NCBI GenBank assembly: GCA_905199445.1
Contig: CAJKGK010000027.1
Location: 1 to 38,427 of the forward strand
Source: an uncultured Lachnospiraceae bacterium
GTDB taxonomy: Bacteria > Bacillota > Clostridia > Lachnospirales > Lachnospiraceae
Length of the DNA: 38,427 nt
Reading direction: 5' to 3'
In this document: piece after piece, positions 25,384-35,173 of the stretch
How the letters are laid out: every line of letters begins with the position of its first letter
Numbering within the stretch: position 1 is the stretch's first letter
Made by a program: the position numbers and the translations under genes
Notes under the pieces: generated by a model
The model's database searches: none
Told to the model about the DNA's origin: nothing
The model's input: the letters and a program-made list of their open reading frames with translations, nothing else

Positions 25384-27414
25384 ATGAAAGAAACAGTTAC
25401 ATTGGAAACCGTGCTTCAGGCGCTACATAAAAAAGTACCGAAAACTGTGACAAAACGGTCAAACAAAACTGCTTGCATTGCAATTTTAGACAATGGGTTG
25501 GCAGTATATGGTAAGGATAACGAAGAAGTTATAAAATTTTATTCCCGGGCCCAAACACTGGATCAGCGTTTCATTGATACCCGACAGGCTCAAATGTTAT
25601 CATGGGAACATTTTTCTGTAGATACAGCCCTGGGCAGGGGGGAAGGCATTCGCCTTTTTTATCAGCAAAATTCCTTAATTTTGAAATGGGAGATCAGTCT
25701 GTATAATGATGGCAATGTGGTTTCCCAGATTTTCTTACATGATGAAAATCAATTAACGCAGACCCGCTATTTGGCACCGTTTGTAACCCCTTATCCCGAT
25801 GGCGAAGGGCAGCCGTTGTTCCTGTCTCTGGATCAGAAAATGCTTGTCGTGCCCTACGATAATGATATGTGGCTCAGGTATGAATCATCCGTTCCGACCT
25901 GCGGAAGAAAAAGCTATGATGTAACGGCTATTTATGACGAAAAAAGTCTGGAAGGCCTGGTCATCGGAGCATTAGATTTTGATGTTTGGAAAAATGCAGT
26001 TTGCTGGAATGCTCATGATGCACGCAGTCTAAGTGCATACTGCGGTGTGGCGGATGCCGGAACCCATGATCTTTGCCCGCATACACCGGTGTGTGGGACA
26101 TGGGTATCCTCCTCACGTTTTGTAATTTTTTGGTCTCAGGATATCCGCCAGGGAATGGAACAGTATGGAGATTTATGTAAGGCCATTACCCCGCCGCGTC
26201 CGTGGAAGTGTGAGAAAGTGCCATTTGGATGGAACAGTTATTCCGGTCTGGGAATGGGGCTGAAACTTTCTCACTGGCAGGAAGCCGGTGCATTTATGAA
26301 AACAGAACTTCCAAATTACTGTGACACAGATGGTGTTGCCTATGTAAACCTGGATGGTGCTTTCGGACTGGATGAAGAGGAAATCAAAAAAAGCATTGAA
26401 AAAATGCATGAACAGGGACAGAAAGCCGGATGGTATCTCAATCCCTGCAACTGGTTTCCTGCCCTTGCGATGATGCCGGCAGAGGGAACACAGGTCACTA
26501 TGGGCGATTTGTTTTTAAAGGATTCTAAAGGGGATCTGATGCCGGCAGCCGACGGGACGGTACCATTAGATGTGACTCGTCCGGAATGGACATGTATGAT
26601 TCGAACCCAGATCAGCCGCCTGGCTGATTTGGGGGTAGATTATATCAAATTTGATTTTCTTTCCCACGGTTCTGTGGAGGGTGCCCATAGCAAACCAGAA
26701 TATACCGGACGTATGGCGCTTAACCATGCTTATCATGTCATTTCAGATGCGCTTGATAAGGTTGAACGTGAGATTTTTGTCAGTCTTTCCATTGCGCCTT
26801 TATTCCCCTATTTTTTGGGAAATGCCAGAAGATGCTGCTGTGATGCATTTGGTCATCACGAAGACGTGCGTTATGTGCTGAATGCGCTGAACTTTGCATG
26901 GTGGACAAACGGAAGATTATACCAATACAATGATCCGGATCATATTCCCTTATATCTGTCTGTCATTGACAAAAGAGAAGCCACAAGCATTGCAGAGGCC
27001 AGATCAAGATACTATTCCGGTGTCATTTCCGGAACTGTGATGATGCTCTCAGATAATTTTGGCCCGGAAGGTGATTCCCAGGTTATTGAAGCTTCCAGAA
27101 AGCGGGCAAAGTTGATTGCAAATGATGCACGGATCAATGAAATTGCCCGATGGGGCAAAGCCTTTGTACCTGTAGAATTAGGGGACGGGACAACACCTTA
27201 TTATACATTAAGCTGCCATGGAAGATATTTTGCCGCTGTTTTTAATTTTTCAGAGGAAACAAGGACGCTTTCCTTTAATGCCGCTAAGGGAAATCTCCCA
27301 ATAAAAGGAACATTCAAGGATGTATGCGGACAAAAACAGATGTCATATGAGACGGAGATATCTGTGACATTAGATGGGTATGACGCCGTCATTTTGGAAA
27401 TTTTTACGGCCTGA
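25384..27414 (+). CDS. Clan GH-D-like glycoside hydrolase (alpha-galactosidase-like)
   Basis: A 676-residue cytoplasmic glycosidase. An N-terminal beta-sandwich of about 260 residues precedes a TIM barrel beginning at PFGWNSYSG, typical of the GH27/GH36 clan. The probable nucleophile is Asp424 in VDYIKFDF, and YNDPDHIPLY later corresponds to the NDPD motif of this clan. The C-terminal 80 residues look like a small beta domain. There is no signal peptide, consistent with cleavage after uptake by the MFS transporter upstream. The ATG at 25384 follows GGAAGAAGG; an in-frame TTG at 25348 is less likely. The glycosidic bond and sugar are not proven; alpha-galactosidase is the closest known activity. 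Confidence 0.78.
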   Translation: MKETVTLETVLQALHKKVPKTVTKRSNKTACIAILDNGLAVYGKDNEEVIKFYSRAQTLDQRFIDTRQAQMLSWEHFSVDTALGRGEGIRLFYQQNSLILKWEISLYNDGNVVSQIFLHDENQLTQTRYLAPFVTPYPDGEGQPLFLSLDQKMLVVPYDNDMWLRYESSVPTCGRKSYDVTAIYDEKSLEGLVIGALDFDVWKNAVCWNAHDARSLSAYCGVADAGTHDLCPHTPVCGTWVSSSRFVIFWSQDIRQGMEQYGDLCKAITPPRPWKCEKVPFGWNSYSGLGMGLKLSHWQEAGAFMKTELPNYCDTDGVAYVNLDGAFGLDEEEIKKSIEKMHEQGQKAGWYLNPCNWFPALAMMPAEGTQVTMGDLFLKDSKGDLMPAADGTVPLDVTRPEWTCMIRTQISRLADLGVDYIKFDFLSHGSVEGAHSKPEYTGRMALNHAYHVISDALDKVEREIFVSLSIAPLFPYFLGNARRCCCDAFGHHEDVRYVLNALNFAWWTNGRLYQYNDPDHIPLYLSVIDKREATSIAEARSRYYSGVISGTVMMLSDNFGPEGDSQVIEASRKRAKLIANDARINEIARWGKAFVPVELGDGTTPYYTLSCHGRYFAAVFNFSEETRTLSFNAAKGNLPIKGTFKDVCGQKQMSYETEISVTLDGYDAVILEIFTA

Positions 27415-27451
27415 ATTTATAAAGTGTATTGGTATAAAGGGGGTAAAACAA

Positions 27452-27952
27452 ATGAGAGAAATTAAAATCGAAGAATTGACACCGGAAGCATTTCGAATAT
27501 TCGGTACATTTACAAAAATGACGGATCCTGTGCGGCGGGGAAACAAAATTTCTGGAATGGCATTTTATTCTGATCTGGAAATTTTGGAACTGGGGACCGC
27601 TCATACTGCCGCTTTTTCTACAACCAGAGTAACCGACAGCTTTCCAAAAACGGTCGTGGCTCTGGAGCAGCATTCCCACTGCGGCGAAGGGATTATGTCA
27701 ATGGATAATGATATGCTGGTTTATTTTGCTCCGGCAGGAGCTACGATTCAGGAGGCGCTAAAAGAAATAAAAGCATTTCGCGTACCGCCTCATGTGATGC
27801 TTACAATCCGTCCTGGTGTATGGCACTGTATGCCGTTTCCGGCAGAGGCCCCAGTAGTCAATGTCCTGAATGTGCTTCCGGAAAGAACATATGCCAATGA
27901 CTGTACAATGCATCTTTTAGAGGAGCAGGACAGAATTGCAATCGTGACCTGA
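27452..27952 (+). CDS. AllA-like (ureidoglycolate lyase family) cupin
   Basis: A 166-residue cupin-type protein resembling ureidoglycolate lyase: it opens with IEELTPEAFRIFGTF, has EQHSHCGEGIMSM in the metal-site region, then VMLTIRPGVWHCMPFP and an ending ERTYANDC. Ureidoglycolate lyase belongs to allantoin breakdown, but no other allantoin gene is present and it sits inside a sugar operon. A different lyase, isomerase or epimerase activity on a sugar derivative is therefore more plausible. The ATG at 27452 has AAGGGGG upstream; the longer frame overlaps the glycosidase gene. Confidence 0.7.
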   Translation: MREIKIEELTPEAFRIFGTFTKMTDPVRRGNKISGMAFYSDLEILELGTAHTAAFSTTRVTDSFPKTVVALEQHSHCGEGIMSMDNDMLVYFAPAGATIQEALKEIKAFRVPPHVMLTIRPGVWHCMPFPAEAPVVNVLNVLPERTYANDCTMHLLEEQDRIAIVT

Positions 27953-28066
27953 GCAATATTCAATTCAAGGATATATTAGGCAATCAACGATAGACGATAC
28001 TGGATTTTAGGGATGGATCAAAAAATATTTGGATTCATCCCGATGAAATCAGGGAAAGGAGAAAAA

Positions 28067-28912
28067 ATGGCACTGGAAAGTGTAAGGAATATTTTAAAGG
28101 ACGCACAGAAATATAACACATCGGTCATTGCTTTTGATGCGTGTGATTATCATACGATTGAAGCGTGTATCCGGGGGGCAGAGATGGCGAAAAAGCCTGT
28201 AATTGTTATGCTCTATCCAGCCATGCGCAGCCTGTTCTCTTTTGGAGCATTTGCCGCAACAGTAAAAGATCTGGCAAAAAATGTTTCGGTGCCGGTAGGA
28301 CTGCACCTGGATCACTGCAGTGATTTTTCCACAATCGTTTCGGCAATTCGTGACGGTTTTACTTCGGTGATGGCCGACGGTTCGGCGCTTCCTTTAGAGG
28401 AAAATATTGCGTTTACAAAATCTGTGGTAGATATCGCAAAGCTTTTTGATGTAGATGTGGAAGGTGAAATCGGCCATGTGGGTCAAGTGGCCGGTGGCTT
28501 TGATTATCAGAACAAAGAGACTTTTACCCGGCCGGAAGAGGCAGCCCTCTTTGCCGAAAAGACGAACGTGACATCGGTGGCGGTAGCCTTTGGCAGCTGC
28601 CATGGTATGTATCAGGCACCGCCCAATCTGGATCTGGAACGTTTGGCACAGATTGATGCAGCAGTAGATATACCCCTGGTGCTTCATGGCGGATCCGGCA
28701 TTCCTGAGGATCAGCTAAAACAGGCATTTATGAAAGGAATTAATAAATTTAATGTGGGTACAGAATTCTTTATGCTGAATGCAAAGCTGTCCCGTGAAGC
28801 ATATACAGACGAGGCACTGCTAAAAAATCCATTTGCAGGTGCAGAAATGATCCGTAAGGGTCTGAGTGCATATGTGGCGAAAAAGCTGGAATTGTGTACA
28901 GTAAAACTGTGA
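28067..28912 (+). CDS. Class II (zinc) aldolase, FBA/GatY-like
   Basis: A 281-residue enzyme of the class II fructose-bisphosphate/tagatose-bisphosphate aldolase family. The zinc ligand and catalytic residues are recognisable: HLDHCSD (His80, Asp82, His83), EGEIGHVGQ, AFGSCHGMY and VLHGGSGIP. It would cleave a ketose phosphate into dihydroxyacetone phosphate and an aldehyde. With the isomerase and PfkB kinase nearby it completes a three-step route. AAAGGAG precedes the ATG at 28067; an in-frame start at 28013 lacks one. The exact ketose phosphate is not determined. Confidence 0.87.
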   Translation: MALESVRNILKDAQKYNTSVIAFDACDYHTIEACIRGAEMAKKPVIVMLYPAMRSLFSFGAFAATVKDLAKNVSVPVGLHLDHCSDFSTIVSAIRDGFTSVMADGSALPLEENIAFTKSVVDIAKLFDVDVEGEIGHVGQVAGGFDYQNKETFTRPEEAALFAEKTNVTSVAVAFGSCHGMYQAPPNLDLERLAQIDAAVDIPLVLHGGSGIPEDQLKQAFMKGINKFNVGTEFFMLNAKLSREAYTDEALLKNPFAGAEMIRKGLSAYVAKKLELCTVKL

Positions 28913-28964
28913 CGGTTCAGGCACACAGCATTAAGAAAACGAATATGACAGGAGGTGCAAAGTT

Positions 28965-29960
28965 ATGGAAGGAAAAATAGACGTCATTGGCGTAGAGCAC
29001 CAAATCATGGATCTGGCTATTCAAATTAATCAAATTCCAAAAACAGACGGGGTATCTTTAGTAAAAGACATATGCTGGGCAGGCGGTGGAAACGCTTCAT
29101 CGGCATTGGTTGCACTGGCAAGACTGGGGGCCGTGGCCGCTGTCGTGGGAACAGCAGGGAAAGATGCATACGGAAACTTCTGTGTAAAAGATATGGCCCA
29201 AAATGGCGTCGATGTTTCCCACTTGAAACAGGTAGACGGAGAAACCACACTGTGTATTTGTCTGGCAGAGACAAAGACTCAGGGAAGAAGTTTTCTTGGA
29301 AAAATGGGAACCCCTGCGGAACTGACGCCAGAAGAAATTGATGAGAATTTTATCGGATCAGCAAAAGTGCTTCACCTTAGCTGTCTGCCCTGTACAACCC
29401 AGGCAACTGCCATCGAATTTGCGAAAAAGCATCAGGTGGAAATATCTCTGGATGCCGGCGGATACAGTGCAAAAGGAGCGCAGCTGGCAAAGGAATCGGA
29501 TATTTTAATTATGTCGGAAGACTTCTATCATGGAATGTTTGGAGATGATCAGGCGTACCTTCAAAACTGCCAAAAACTTTTAAAGGGGAAACCCCATATT
29601 GTAATCGTAACCCTGGGAAAAGCAGGATGTGCAGGGGCAGGACATGGCGAAGCATTTGTTCTGAAGTCATTTTCTTCAGAACATGAGATTGTGGATACGA
29701 CAGGGGCAGGAGACGTATTTCATGGAGGCTTTCTTTATGCGTATTTGTATCGATTCCAAAAATCTCCTTACCAATATTCCCTAAAAGACTGTGCACGATT
29801 TGCAAGTGCAGTTTCTTATTTAAATTGTCTGACTCTGGGCGGAAGACCCGGGATTCCTACATTGGCAATGGTGGATCGCTTTTTAGAAGATCAGACCGTG
29901 GTGTGGGAAGATATTGAAGCTCGCCGTAATTTTTATCGCAACGGCATTTTTTCTTCGTAA
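28965..29960 (+). CDS. PfkB family carbohydrate kinase
   Basis: A 331-residue ribokinase-fold sugar kinase. The N-terminal sugar-binding GGGNASSALVALARLGA and the C-terminal DTTGAGDVFHGGF (catalytic Asp250) are the PfkB signatures. It transfers phosphate from ATP to a sugar hydroxyl; in this operon the product would feed the class II aldolase gene just upstream, so a ketose made by the isomerase is the likely substrate. AGGAGG lies before the ATG. Confidence 0.9.
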   Translation: MEGKIDVIGVEHQIMDLAIQINQIPKTDGVSLVKDICWAGGGNASSALVALARLGAVAAVVGTAGKDAYGNFCVKDMAQNGVDVSHLKQVDGETTLCICLAETKTQGRSFLGKMGTPAELTPEEIDENFIGSAKVLHLSCLPCTTQATAIEFAKKHQVEISLDAGGYSAKGAQLAKESDILIMSEDFYHGMFGDDQAYLQNCQKLLKGKPHIVIVTLGKAGCAGAGHGEAFVLKSFSSEHEIVDTTGAGDVFHGGFLYAYLYRFQKSPYQYSLKDCARFASAVSYLNCLTLGGRPGIPTLAMVDRFLEDQTVVWEDIEARRNFYRNGIFSS

Positions 29961-30017
29961 TCGATAACTTTTGATTGGATAGACCAAAAATACCGAAAGC
30001 AGAATGGAGGAATGAAA

Positions 30018-31496
30018 ATGAAAAACCAGAAGATTATATTGGGTTATGTCCCCGTGATGCGGGATACGCTCCCTGTTGGGCCTGCAGCTGAGCTGCGGGA
30101 TAAAATCCGGGCAAGGGTGGAAGAAATTCTTTCCAGGCAAATCGATGTGGAACTGGTAGCTGCAGATGGAATGATAGAAAACGGAATGCTTTGGGATGTT
30201 GCGGATGTCCCCAGGCTGACAGCATATTTTCAGGAGAAAAAAGTAGATGCCATGTTTTTTCCTCACTGTAATTTCGGCCAGGAGGAGCCGACGGCCATGC
30301 TGGCAAAGGCAATCGGAAAACCGGTGCTTTTGTGGGGCCCCAGGGATCCTGCACCTGTAGGAACAGAATTTCGTGTGTATGATACTCAATGTGGTATGTT
30401 TGCAACGGCAAAAGCATTTTCCCGTTATGGTGTCGTTTTTTCTTATATTGAAAACTGTGCACTGGATTCTGAAATTCTGGAACAAGGGCTGGATCGTTTT
30501 ATCCGGGTCGCCGCAGTTGTAAAAACAACACAAGGGATGCGGGTCGGACAGATCGGATTACGGCCAAGACAATTTCTTTCTGTAAAAATTAATGAAAGCG
30601 AGCTGCTGGAAAAGTTTGGAATTGAAATCACACCGATCTGGACGGATGAAATTACCTCTGTTGTGGAAAAGCTGAGAACCGGAAACCGTGATTTGATTGG
30701 CGCCACAAAAAAAATGGAACTTCCGATGGCCCTGGCAATGCACGGCATACAGCTGGAGAATAAAGGGCCGGATCCTGCGATTGCAGAACGTATGGCGGAC
30801 ATTCGAAAGAAAATCGACTGCTCCGGCATAACCGAAGAAATTTTGGAAAAAATTGCAGTCATCGAGCTGGCAATCGAAGAAATTGCAAGATTAAATGCAC
30901 TGGATGCAGTCGCATTTGAATGTTGGGCTTATCTGGCAGATACTTTTGGAATTCCTGCCTGCTTTATTCTGGGAGATTTGATTGACAGAGGACTAATCGC
31001 GGCCTGCGAGACAGATATCCATGCAGCGATTACTTCCCGGATGTTGTTTGCTGCAGCCAGAGGCCAAAGCTGTCCGTTTATTGCGGATCTGACGATTCGT
31101 CATCCTACAAACGATAACGCAGAACTGTTATGGCACTGCGGACCATTTGCCACTTCTTTAAAAAAAGATGGCATTCAGGGATCAATTTGTAATTGTAAAG
31201 GCTTTTTTGAAATTAAAGGTGGAGATATTACGCTGGCTCGTATGGATCAGAGTCAGGGAAACTATATGTTATTTGCGGACCAGGCGGTGGGTGTGGATGG
31301 ACCGGTAACTAACGGAAATTATGTGTGGGTGGAAACTACTGACTGGCCGAAATGGGAAAGAAAGCTGATGTATGGCCCTTATATCCACCATATTTGTGGT
31401 ATTCATGGAAAATATGCAGACGTCTTAAAAGAAGCATGCAGATATATCGGAAATCTGACACATGACAGTGTGAATGAAATTCCGGAGTTCCATTGA
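30018..31496 (+). CDS. L-fucose/L-arabinose isomerase-like protein
   Basis: A 492-residue enzyme of the fucose/arabinose isomerase family, which interconverts an aldose and its ketose using Mn2+. Probable metal residues lie in VAFECWAYLAD, in the following AACETDIHAA, and in a C-terminal HHICGIHGK. The N-terminal 170 residues form the Rossmann-like half (KVDAMFFPHCNFGQEEP). I used the ATG at 30018 because GGAGG is only one base from the ATG at 30012. It makes the likely first step before the PfkB kinase and aldolase. The actual sugar could be a hexose, deoxyhexose or pentose. Confidence 0.82.
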   Translation: MKNQKIILGYVPVMRDTLPVGPAAELRDKIRARVEEILSRQIDVELVAADGMIENGMLWDVADVPRLTAYFQEKKVDAMFFPHCNFGQEEPTAMLAKAIGKPVLLWGPRDPAPVGTEFRVYDTQCGMFATAKAFSRYGVVFSYIENCALDSEILEQGLDRFIRVAAVVKTTQGMRVGQIGLRPRQFLSVKINESELLEKFGIEITPIWTDEITSVVEKLRTGNRDLIGATKKMELPMALAMHGIQLENKGPDPAIAERMADIRKKIDCSGITEEILEKIAVIELAIEEIARLNALDAVAFECWAYLADTFGIPACFILGDLIDRGLIAACETDIHAAITSRMLFAAARGQSCPFIADLTIRHPTNDNAELLWHCGPFATSLKKDGIQGSICNCKGFFEIKGGDITLARMDQSQGNYMLFADQAVGVDGPVTNGNYVWVETTDWPKWERKLMYGPYIHHICGIHGKYADVLKEACRYIGNLTHDSVNEIPEFH

Positions 31497-31499
31497 GTT

Positions 31500-32507
31500 A
31501 TGAAAACAGTCTTTTATTATCGGTGGTCAGAAAAATATGATTGTATTCGTCTTATCTGTGAAAAAGACGGAAAAGAATGGCTGGGGATCGATCTTTATCC
31601 GAATTCCGGCTTTAAGAGTGCCGGTCTTGCCTATCAAGGAACCTGGCTTCAGCCATTTATGCCAAAGTGGTCTCATTTGTTAGCAAGGGATGAATTTGGC
31701 AACAGTATTCTGTTTCCCACGCCAAACAGGGTACGAAATCATACCTTTACATTCCAGGGGCAGCAGGTAGAGATGATTAAAAACGGCATTCCCCGCAGCC
31801 AGCATGGACTGGCACTGGATACCCGGTGGCAGCTAAAACGCCTGGAATGCGGAGAAAATTATGTGCTGGCAACAGCAGAATTTTGTATTCAAAAAGATGA
31901 TGAAAATTATCAGGCCTTTCCATGGAAATGCAGACTGACTGTCACTTATCGGCTGACAGAAAACGCACTGACATTTTCATATCAGGTAAAAAACCAGTCC
32001 CCACGGCCGATGCCTTTTGGAATAGGTCTGCACCCATGGTTTCTCTTGCCCAAAGAACCTGATCAGGTATCACTTTGTATGCCTGCCGAAGAATGTTTTG
32101 AGACAACACAAGATTTGCTGCCTACAGGAAAACTGATTCATGTCCGTCAAAATAAGGCATATGATCTGAATGATTTCCGTCAGATACGTGAACTGGATTT
32201 AGATACAGTGTTTCTCACAAAGGCTCAGGATGTTTATCTCCGTTATGACCATCGAGGCTATCAGATTCGGATTCACGCCACAGAGGAATTTGAAAACAGC
32301 GTGGTCTTTACCGCATTTTCCAGGGGAATGAATAAGGAAGGGTATGCGGCATTTTGTGTGGAGACTCAGTCCTGCTGTACCGATGCAATTAATCTTCACG
32401 AGAACGGATACGAAAAAAGTGGTCTTTTAGTGCTTTCACCGGATGCGGAAAAATCAGGAAAAATCACCTATTTTTTGGAAGCATGTGAGAAAGGAGAACA
32501 AGGTTGA
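31500..32507 (+). CDS. Aldose 1-epimerase family protein
   Basis: A 335-residue beta-sandwich protein of the galactose mutarotase family. Diagnostic pieces are the GIPRSQHGLA loop with a His, and the later FGIGLHPWFLLP, whose His is in the position of the second catalytic His. It equilibrates alpha and beta anomers so that the isomerase or kinase receives the right form. The ATG is 3 bases after the stop of the isomerase gene, with GGAG just upstream, and the stop overlaps the aldo/keto reductase start. Confidence 0.85.
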   Translation: MKTVFYYRWSEKYDCIRLICEKDGKEWLGIDLYPNSGFKSAGLAYQGTWLQPFMPKWSHLLARDEFGNSILFPTPNRVRNHTFTFQGQQVEMIKNGIPRSQHGLALDTRWQLKRLECGENYVLATAEFCIQKDDENYQAFPWKCRLTVTYRLTENALTFSYQVKNQSPRPMPFGIGLHPWFLLPKEPDQVSLCMPAEECFETTQDLLPTGKLIHVRQNKAYDLNDFRQIRELDLDTVFLTKAQDVYLRYDHRGYQIRIHATEEFENSVVFTAFSRGMNKEGYAAFCVETQSCCTDAINLHENGYEKSGLLVLSPDAEKSGKITYFLEACEKGEQG

Positions 32508-33490
32508 AGTATAAAAAATTTGGAAATACAGATGAAAGTTTGTCAGCCATTTCCCTGGGAAGCTGGGGAATCGGCGGTGTCGGATGGGGAGATACAGATG
32601 AAAAACAGTCAGAAGCAGCAGTTTTTAAAATGCTTGAATACGGCGTTAATGTGATTGATACGGCTCCGGTGTATGGATTTGTCAATCCGGCAAAACCAGA
32701 TTTTGGTTTTGGATTTGCAGAGTCCTTTCTGGGAAAAATCCTTGAAGCTCAGAGAAAAGACGTTTTTCTCGTGACAAAATGCGGATTAAATTTTGACCCC
32801 AGGAAAGGTCCGGCCAGTATGTATAAAAGTATGACAAAAGCGGAGATTATTTCCGGCTGTGAAGCATCCCTGAAACGTCTGCGTACAGATTATATTGATC
32901 TTTTATTTGTCCATTGGCCGGATATGAAAACGCCGCTGGAGGAAGTGGCCGATGCCATGGCATGTTTGATCCGTGACGGAAAAATTCGTTATTACGGACT
33001 GTCTAATTTTTCTGTGGAAGCGATGTGTTGTATGGACGATATGCTTCATGTGGGCGCCATCCAGCTGCCCTATTCCATGATTGACCGTCAAAGTGAGCCT
33101 TTGCTTTTACAGGCAAAGACGCGGGGAATCGGTACAATGACCTATGCCTCTTTAGGCGCAGGGATTCTTTCCGGTGCCTACCGCAGTCTGCCGAAACTGG
33201 ATAAAAATGATACGAGAAGATCCTTTTATCATTTTTTTGAAGAACCCATGTTTGGAAATGTTCAAAAACTTCTTTCGGTGATGGATGAAATCGGAGAACA
33301 CCATCAGGCCACACCGGCGCAGGTTGCCATCCAGTGGAGTGTGGGGAAATCTTTTGTGGACAATGCAATTCTAGGTGTCAGCAAGCCTGACCACGCCCGG
33401 TCAAACTGTGAAACTTTTTTGTGGGAAATGTCCGATGAGGAGATGAAAACATTGGACAAAGCGATTCAAATGTATTTGGAGAAAAAATAA
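32504..33490 (+). CDS. Aldo/keto reductase
   Basis: A 328-residue (alpha/beta)8 NAD(P)H-dependent oxidoreductase. The family residues are visible: GVNVIDTAPVYG (Asp and Tyr of the catalytic tetrad), VTKCG (Lys), LLFVHWPD (His) and LGVSKPDHARSN near the C-terminus for cofactor binding. It starts with TTG (32504), which overlaps the epimerase stop as TTGA, with AGGAG eight bases upstream. It may reduce a sugar, sugar lactone or the aldehyde released by the aldolase; the substrate is unknown. Confidence 0.9.
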   Translation: MKYKKFGNTDESLSAISLGSWGIGGVGWGDTDEKQSEAAVFKMLEYGVNVIDTAPVYGFVNPAKPDFGFGFAESFLGKILEAQRKDVFLVTKCGLNFDPRKGPASMYKSMTKAEIISGCEASLKRLRTDYIDLLFVHWPDMKTPLEEVADAMACLIRDGKIRYYGLSNFSVEAMCCMDDMLHVGAIQLPYSMIDRQSEPLLLQAKTRGIGTMTYASLGAGILSGAYRSLPKLDKNDTRRSFYHFFEEPMFGNVQKLLSVMDEIGEHHQATPAQVAIQWSVGKSFVDNAILGVSKPDHARSNCETFLWEMSDEEMKTLDKAIQMYLEKK

Positions 33491-33539
33491 TCATAGAAAA
33501 ACGTCATTATATAAATAAATGGAAGGAGGCCACAGGAAC

Positions 33540-35108
33540 ATGAAGCAATCATTATTTCAGGTAAACGGAAAACCTTATTTTTCTATTGGAGGGCAGGCGA
33601 ATAACTCCAGCGGGTATGATCGCGAACGGCTGCAGCGGGTAATTATGGCGGCAAAAGCTGCACATATGAATACGGTTGCAGTACCGGTGTATTGGGAAAT
33701 ACTGGAAAAAGAAGAAGGACTTTACGATTTTTCCCAGGCAGATATGGTGATAAATATGGCAAGAGCGGCTGGATTACATCTGATCATTCTCTGGTTTGGA
33801 ACATGGAAAAACGGAAATTCCCATTATGTTCCCGAGTGGGTAAAGCTGGATCATCAGAGGTTTATATGGGCAGTTTGCCCGGATCAGACACCGGTACGGA
33901 CGCTTTCTCCCCACTGTCATAACACCCGTGAAGCAGATAAAGCAGCCTTTCTTGCACTATGCAGACATATTGAGAGCGTCAATACTGATGAAACAGTTAT
34001 TGCACTGCAGGTAGAAAATGAACCGGGAATCATCGGAACACCCAGAGATTATGGCAAAACAGCCCAGGAACTGTTTGTGCAGCCCGTCCCTGATAAAATC
34101 GCAAAGTATACGGGACGTGAAGGATCCTGGGAAGATGTATTCGGATTTGACGGCGCGGAATTTTTTACTGCTTATGCGATCGCTCGGTATATTGATGATA
34201 TTGTGGCAGCGGCAAAAAAAGTAACCCGACTTCCCATGTATACAAATGTATGGCTGGGTGAAATGCATAACCGAATCCCAGGCATAGATTATCCATCCGG
34301 AGGCGCGGTGGTAAAGACCCTTGACATATTTCGACTGGGGGCGCCGCATTTGGATACAATTTCTCCGGATATCTATCTTCAGGATGCACCTGTCTGGAAA
34401 CGTTTGAATACAGCCTACGCTGATGGTATCCATCCATACTATATACCAGAGCTTCTGCCAGGACCGCTGTCAATTACCAGATCCATAGAAGCAGTTGTTA
34501 AAAACGGTTTATGTGGTGTACATTATTTTGGAATTGATATGATGGTAACACCTGAGGGAACATTTCGTGAGCGGTTTGCAGAAGCCGCAGAGGCAATGGG
34601 AACCCTTGCTGCCATGAAACCCATGATTGAAAAATATCAGGGAACCCATCATCTTTATGCAGTCACACAATATGAGGGAATGAGCGAGCAGTTTATTGAC
34701 TTTGGGGATTATATTGGAAGCATACGATTTGACGATAAATCTGGAGATCTTTTGGCCAAAAATACAGACCGGACGATGGATAACCTGCATATCATCAATC
34801 CCGATCAGTTGCAGCGTGGAAAAGGACTCATTGTATATGAAGGCAGCGGGACTTTCTATCTGGCAGGAAATGCCTATCGTCTGATGCTGTTTCCAAAGAA
34901 AAAAATTGAGTGGGCAGTAAGTGCAGCACACAGCGCAGATTTTCTGAATCAGAGATGTCAGCCGTTCCTTTCTGTGGATGAAGGCTTTTTGGATGAAAAT
35001 GGTACCTTTATATCCCATAGAAAGCGTAACGGAGATGAGGCTGACTATGGATTCTGGGTCACACCGGATGTTGGAGTTGTCAGAGTTCGCCTGGATCCGG
35101 CACTGTAA
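33540..35108 (+). CDS. GH35-like glycoside hydrolase (beta-galactosidase type, DUF5597-like)
   Basis: A 522-residue protein with an N-terminal TIM-barrel glycosidase domain: GGQANNSSGYDRERL, NTVAVPVYWEILEKEEG, and VENEPG (Glu161 in ENEP the probable acid/base). A second carboxylate in YIPELLPGP (Glu304) is in the right place for the nucleophile. The last 150 residues are a beta domain. No signal peptide is seen, so it would act on imported glycosides. AAGGAGG lies 11 bases before the ATG at 33540; the ATG at 33519 has no site. Substrate is not known; GH35 members usually release terminal beta-galactose. Confidence 0.76.
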   Translation: MKQSLFQVNGKPYFSIGGQANNSSGYDRERLQRVIMAAKAAHMNTVAVPVYWEILEKEEGLYDFSQADMVINMARAAGLHLIILWFGTWKNGNSHYVPEWVKLDHQRFIWAVCPDQTPVRTLSPHCHNTREADKAAFLALCRHIESVNTDETVIALQVENEPGIIGTPRDYGKTAQELFVQPVPDKIAKYTGREGSWEDVFGFDGAEFFTAYAIARYIDDIVAAAKKVTRLPMYTNVWLGEMHNRIPGIDYPSGGAVVKTLDIFRLGAPHLDTISPDIYLQDAPVWKRLNTAYADGIHPYYIPELLPGPLSITRSIEAVVKNGLCGVHYFGIDMMVTPEGTFRERFAEAAEAMGTLAAMKPMIEKYQGTHHLYAVTQYEGMSEQFIDFGDYIGSIRFDDKSGDLLAKNTDRTMDNLHIINPDQLQRGKGLIVYEGSGTFYLAGNAYRLMLFPKKKIEWAVSAAHSADFLNQRCQPFLSVDEGFLDENGTFISHRKRNGDEADYGFWVTPDVGVVRVRLDPAL

Positions 35109-35173
35109 TACACTGGCAATCTTTCATCGCTGAATTCAATTTTTTAATTATACTTTATCATCTTCAAAAAAGG

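Noticed and set aside
29883..30533. 216-codon open frame on the minus strand
   Set aside because: It overlaps the PfkB and isomerase genes, which have clear motifs; composition looks like a codon-bias shadow.
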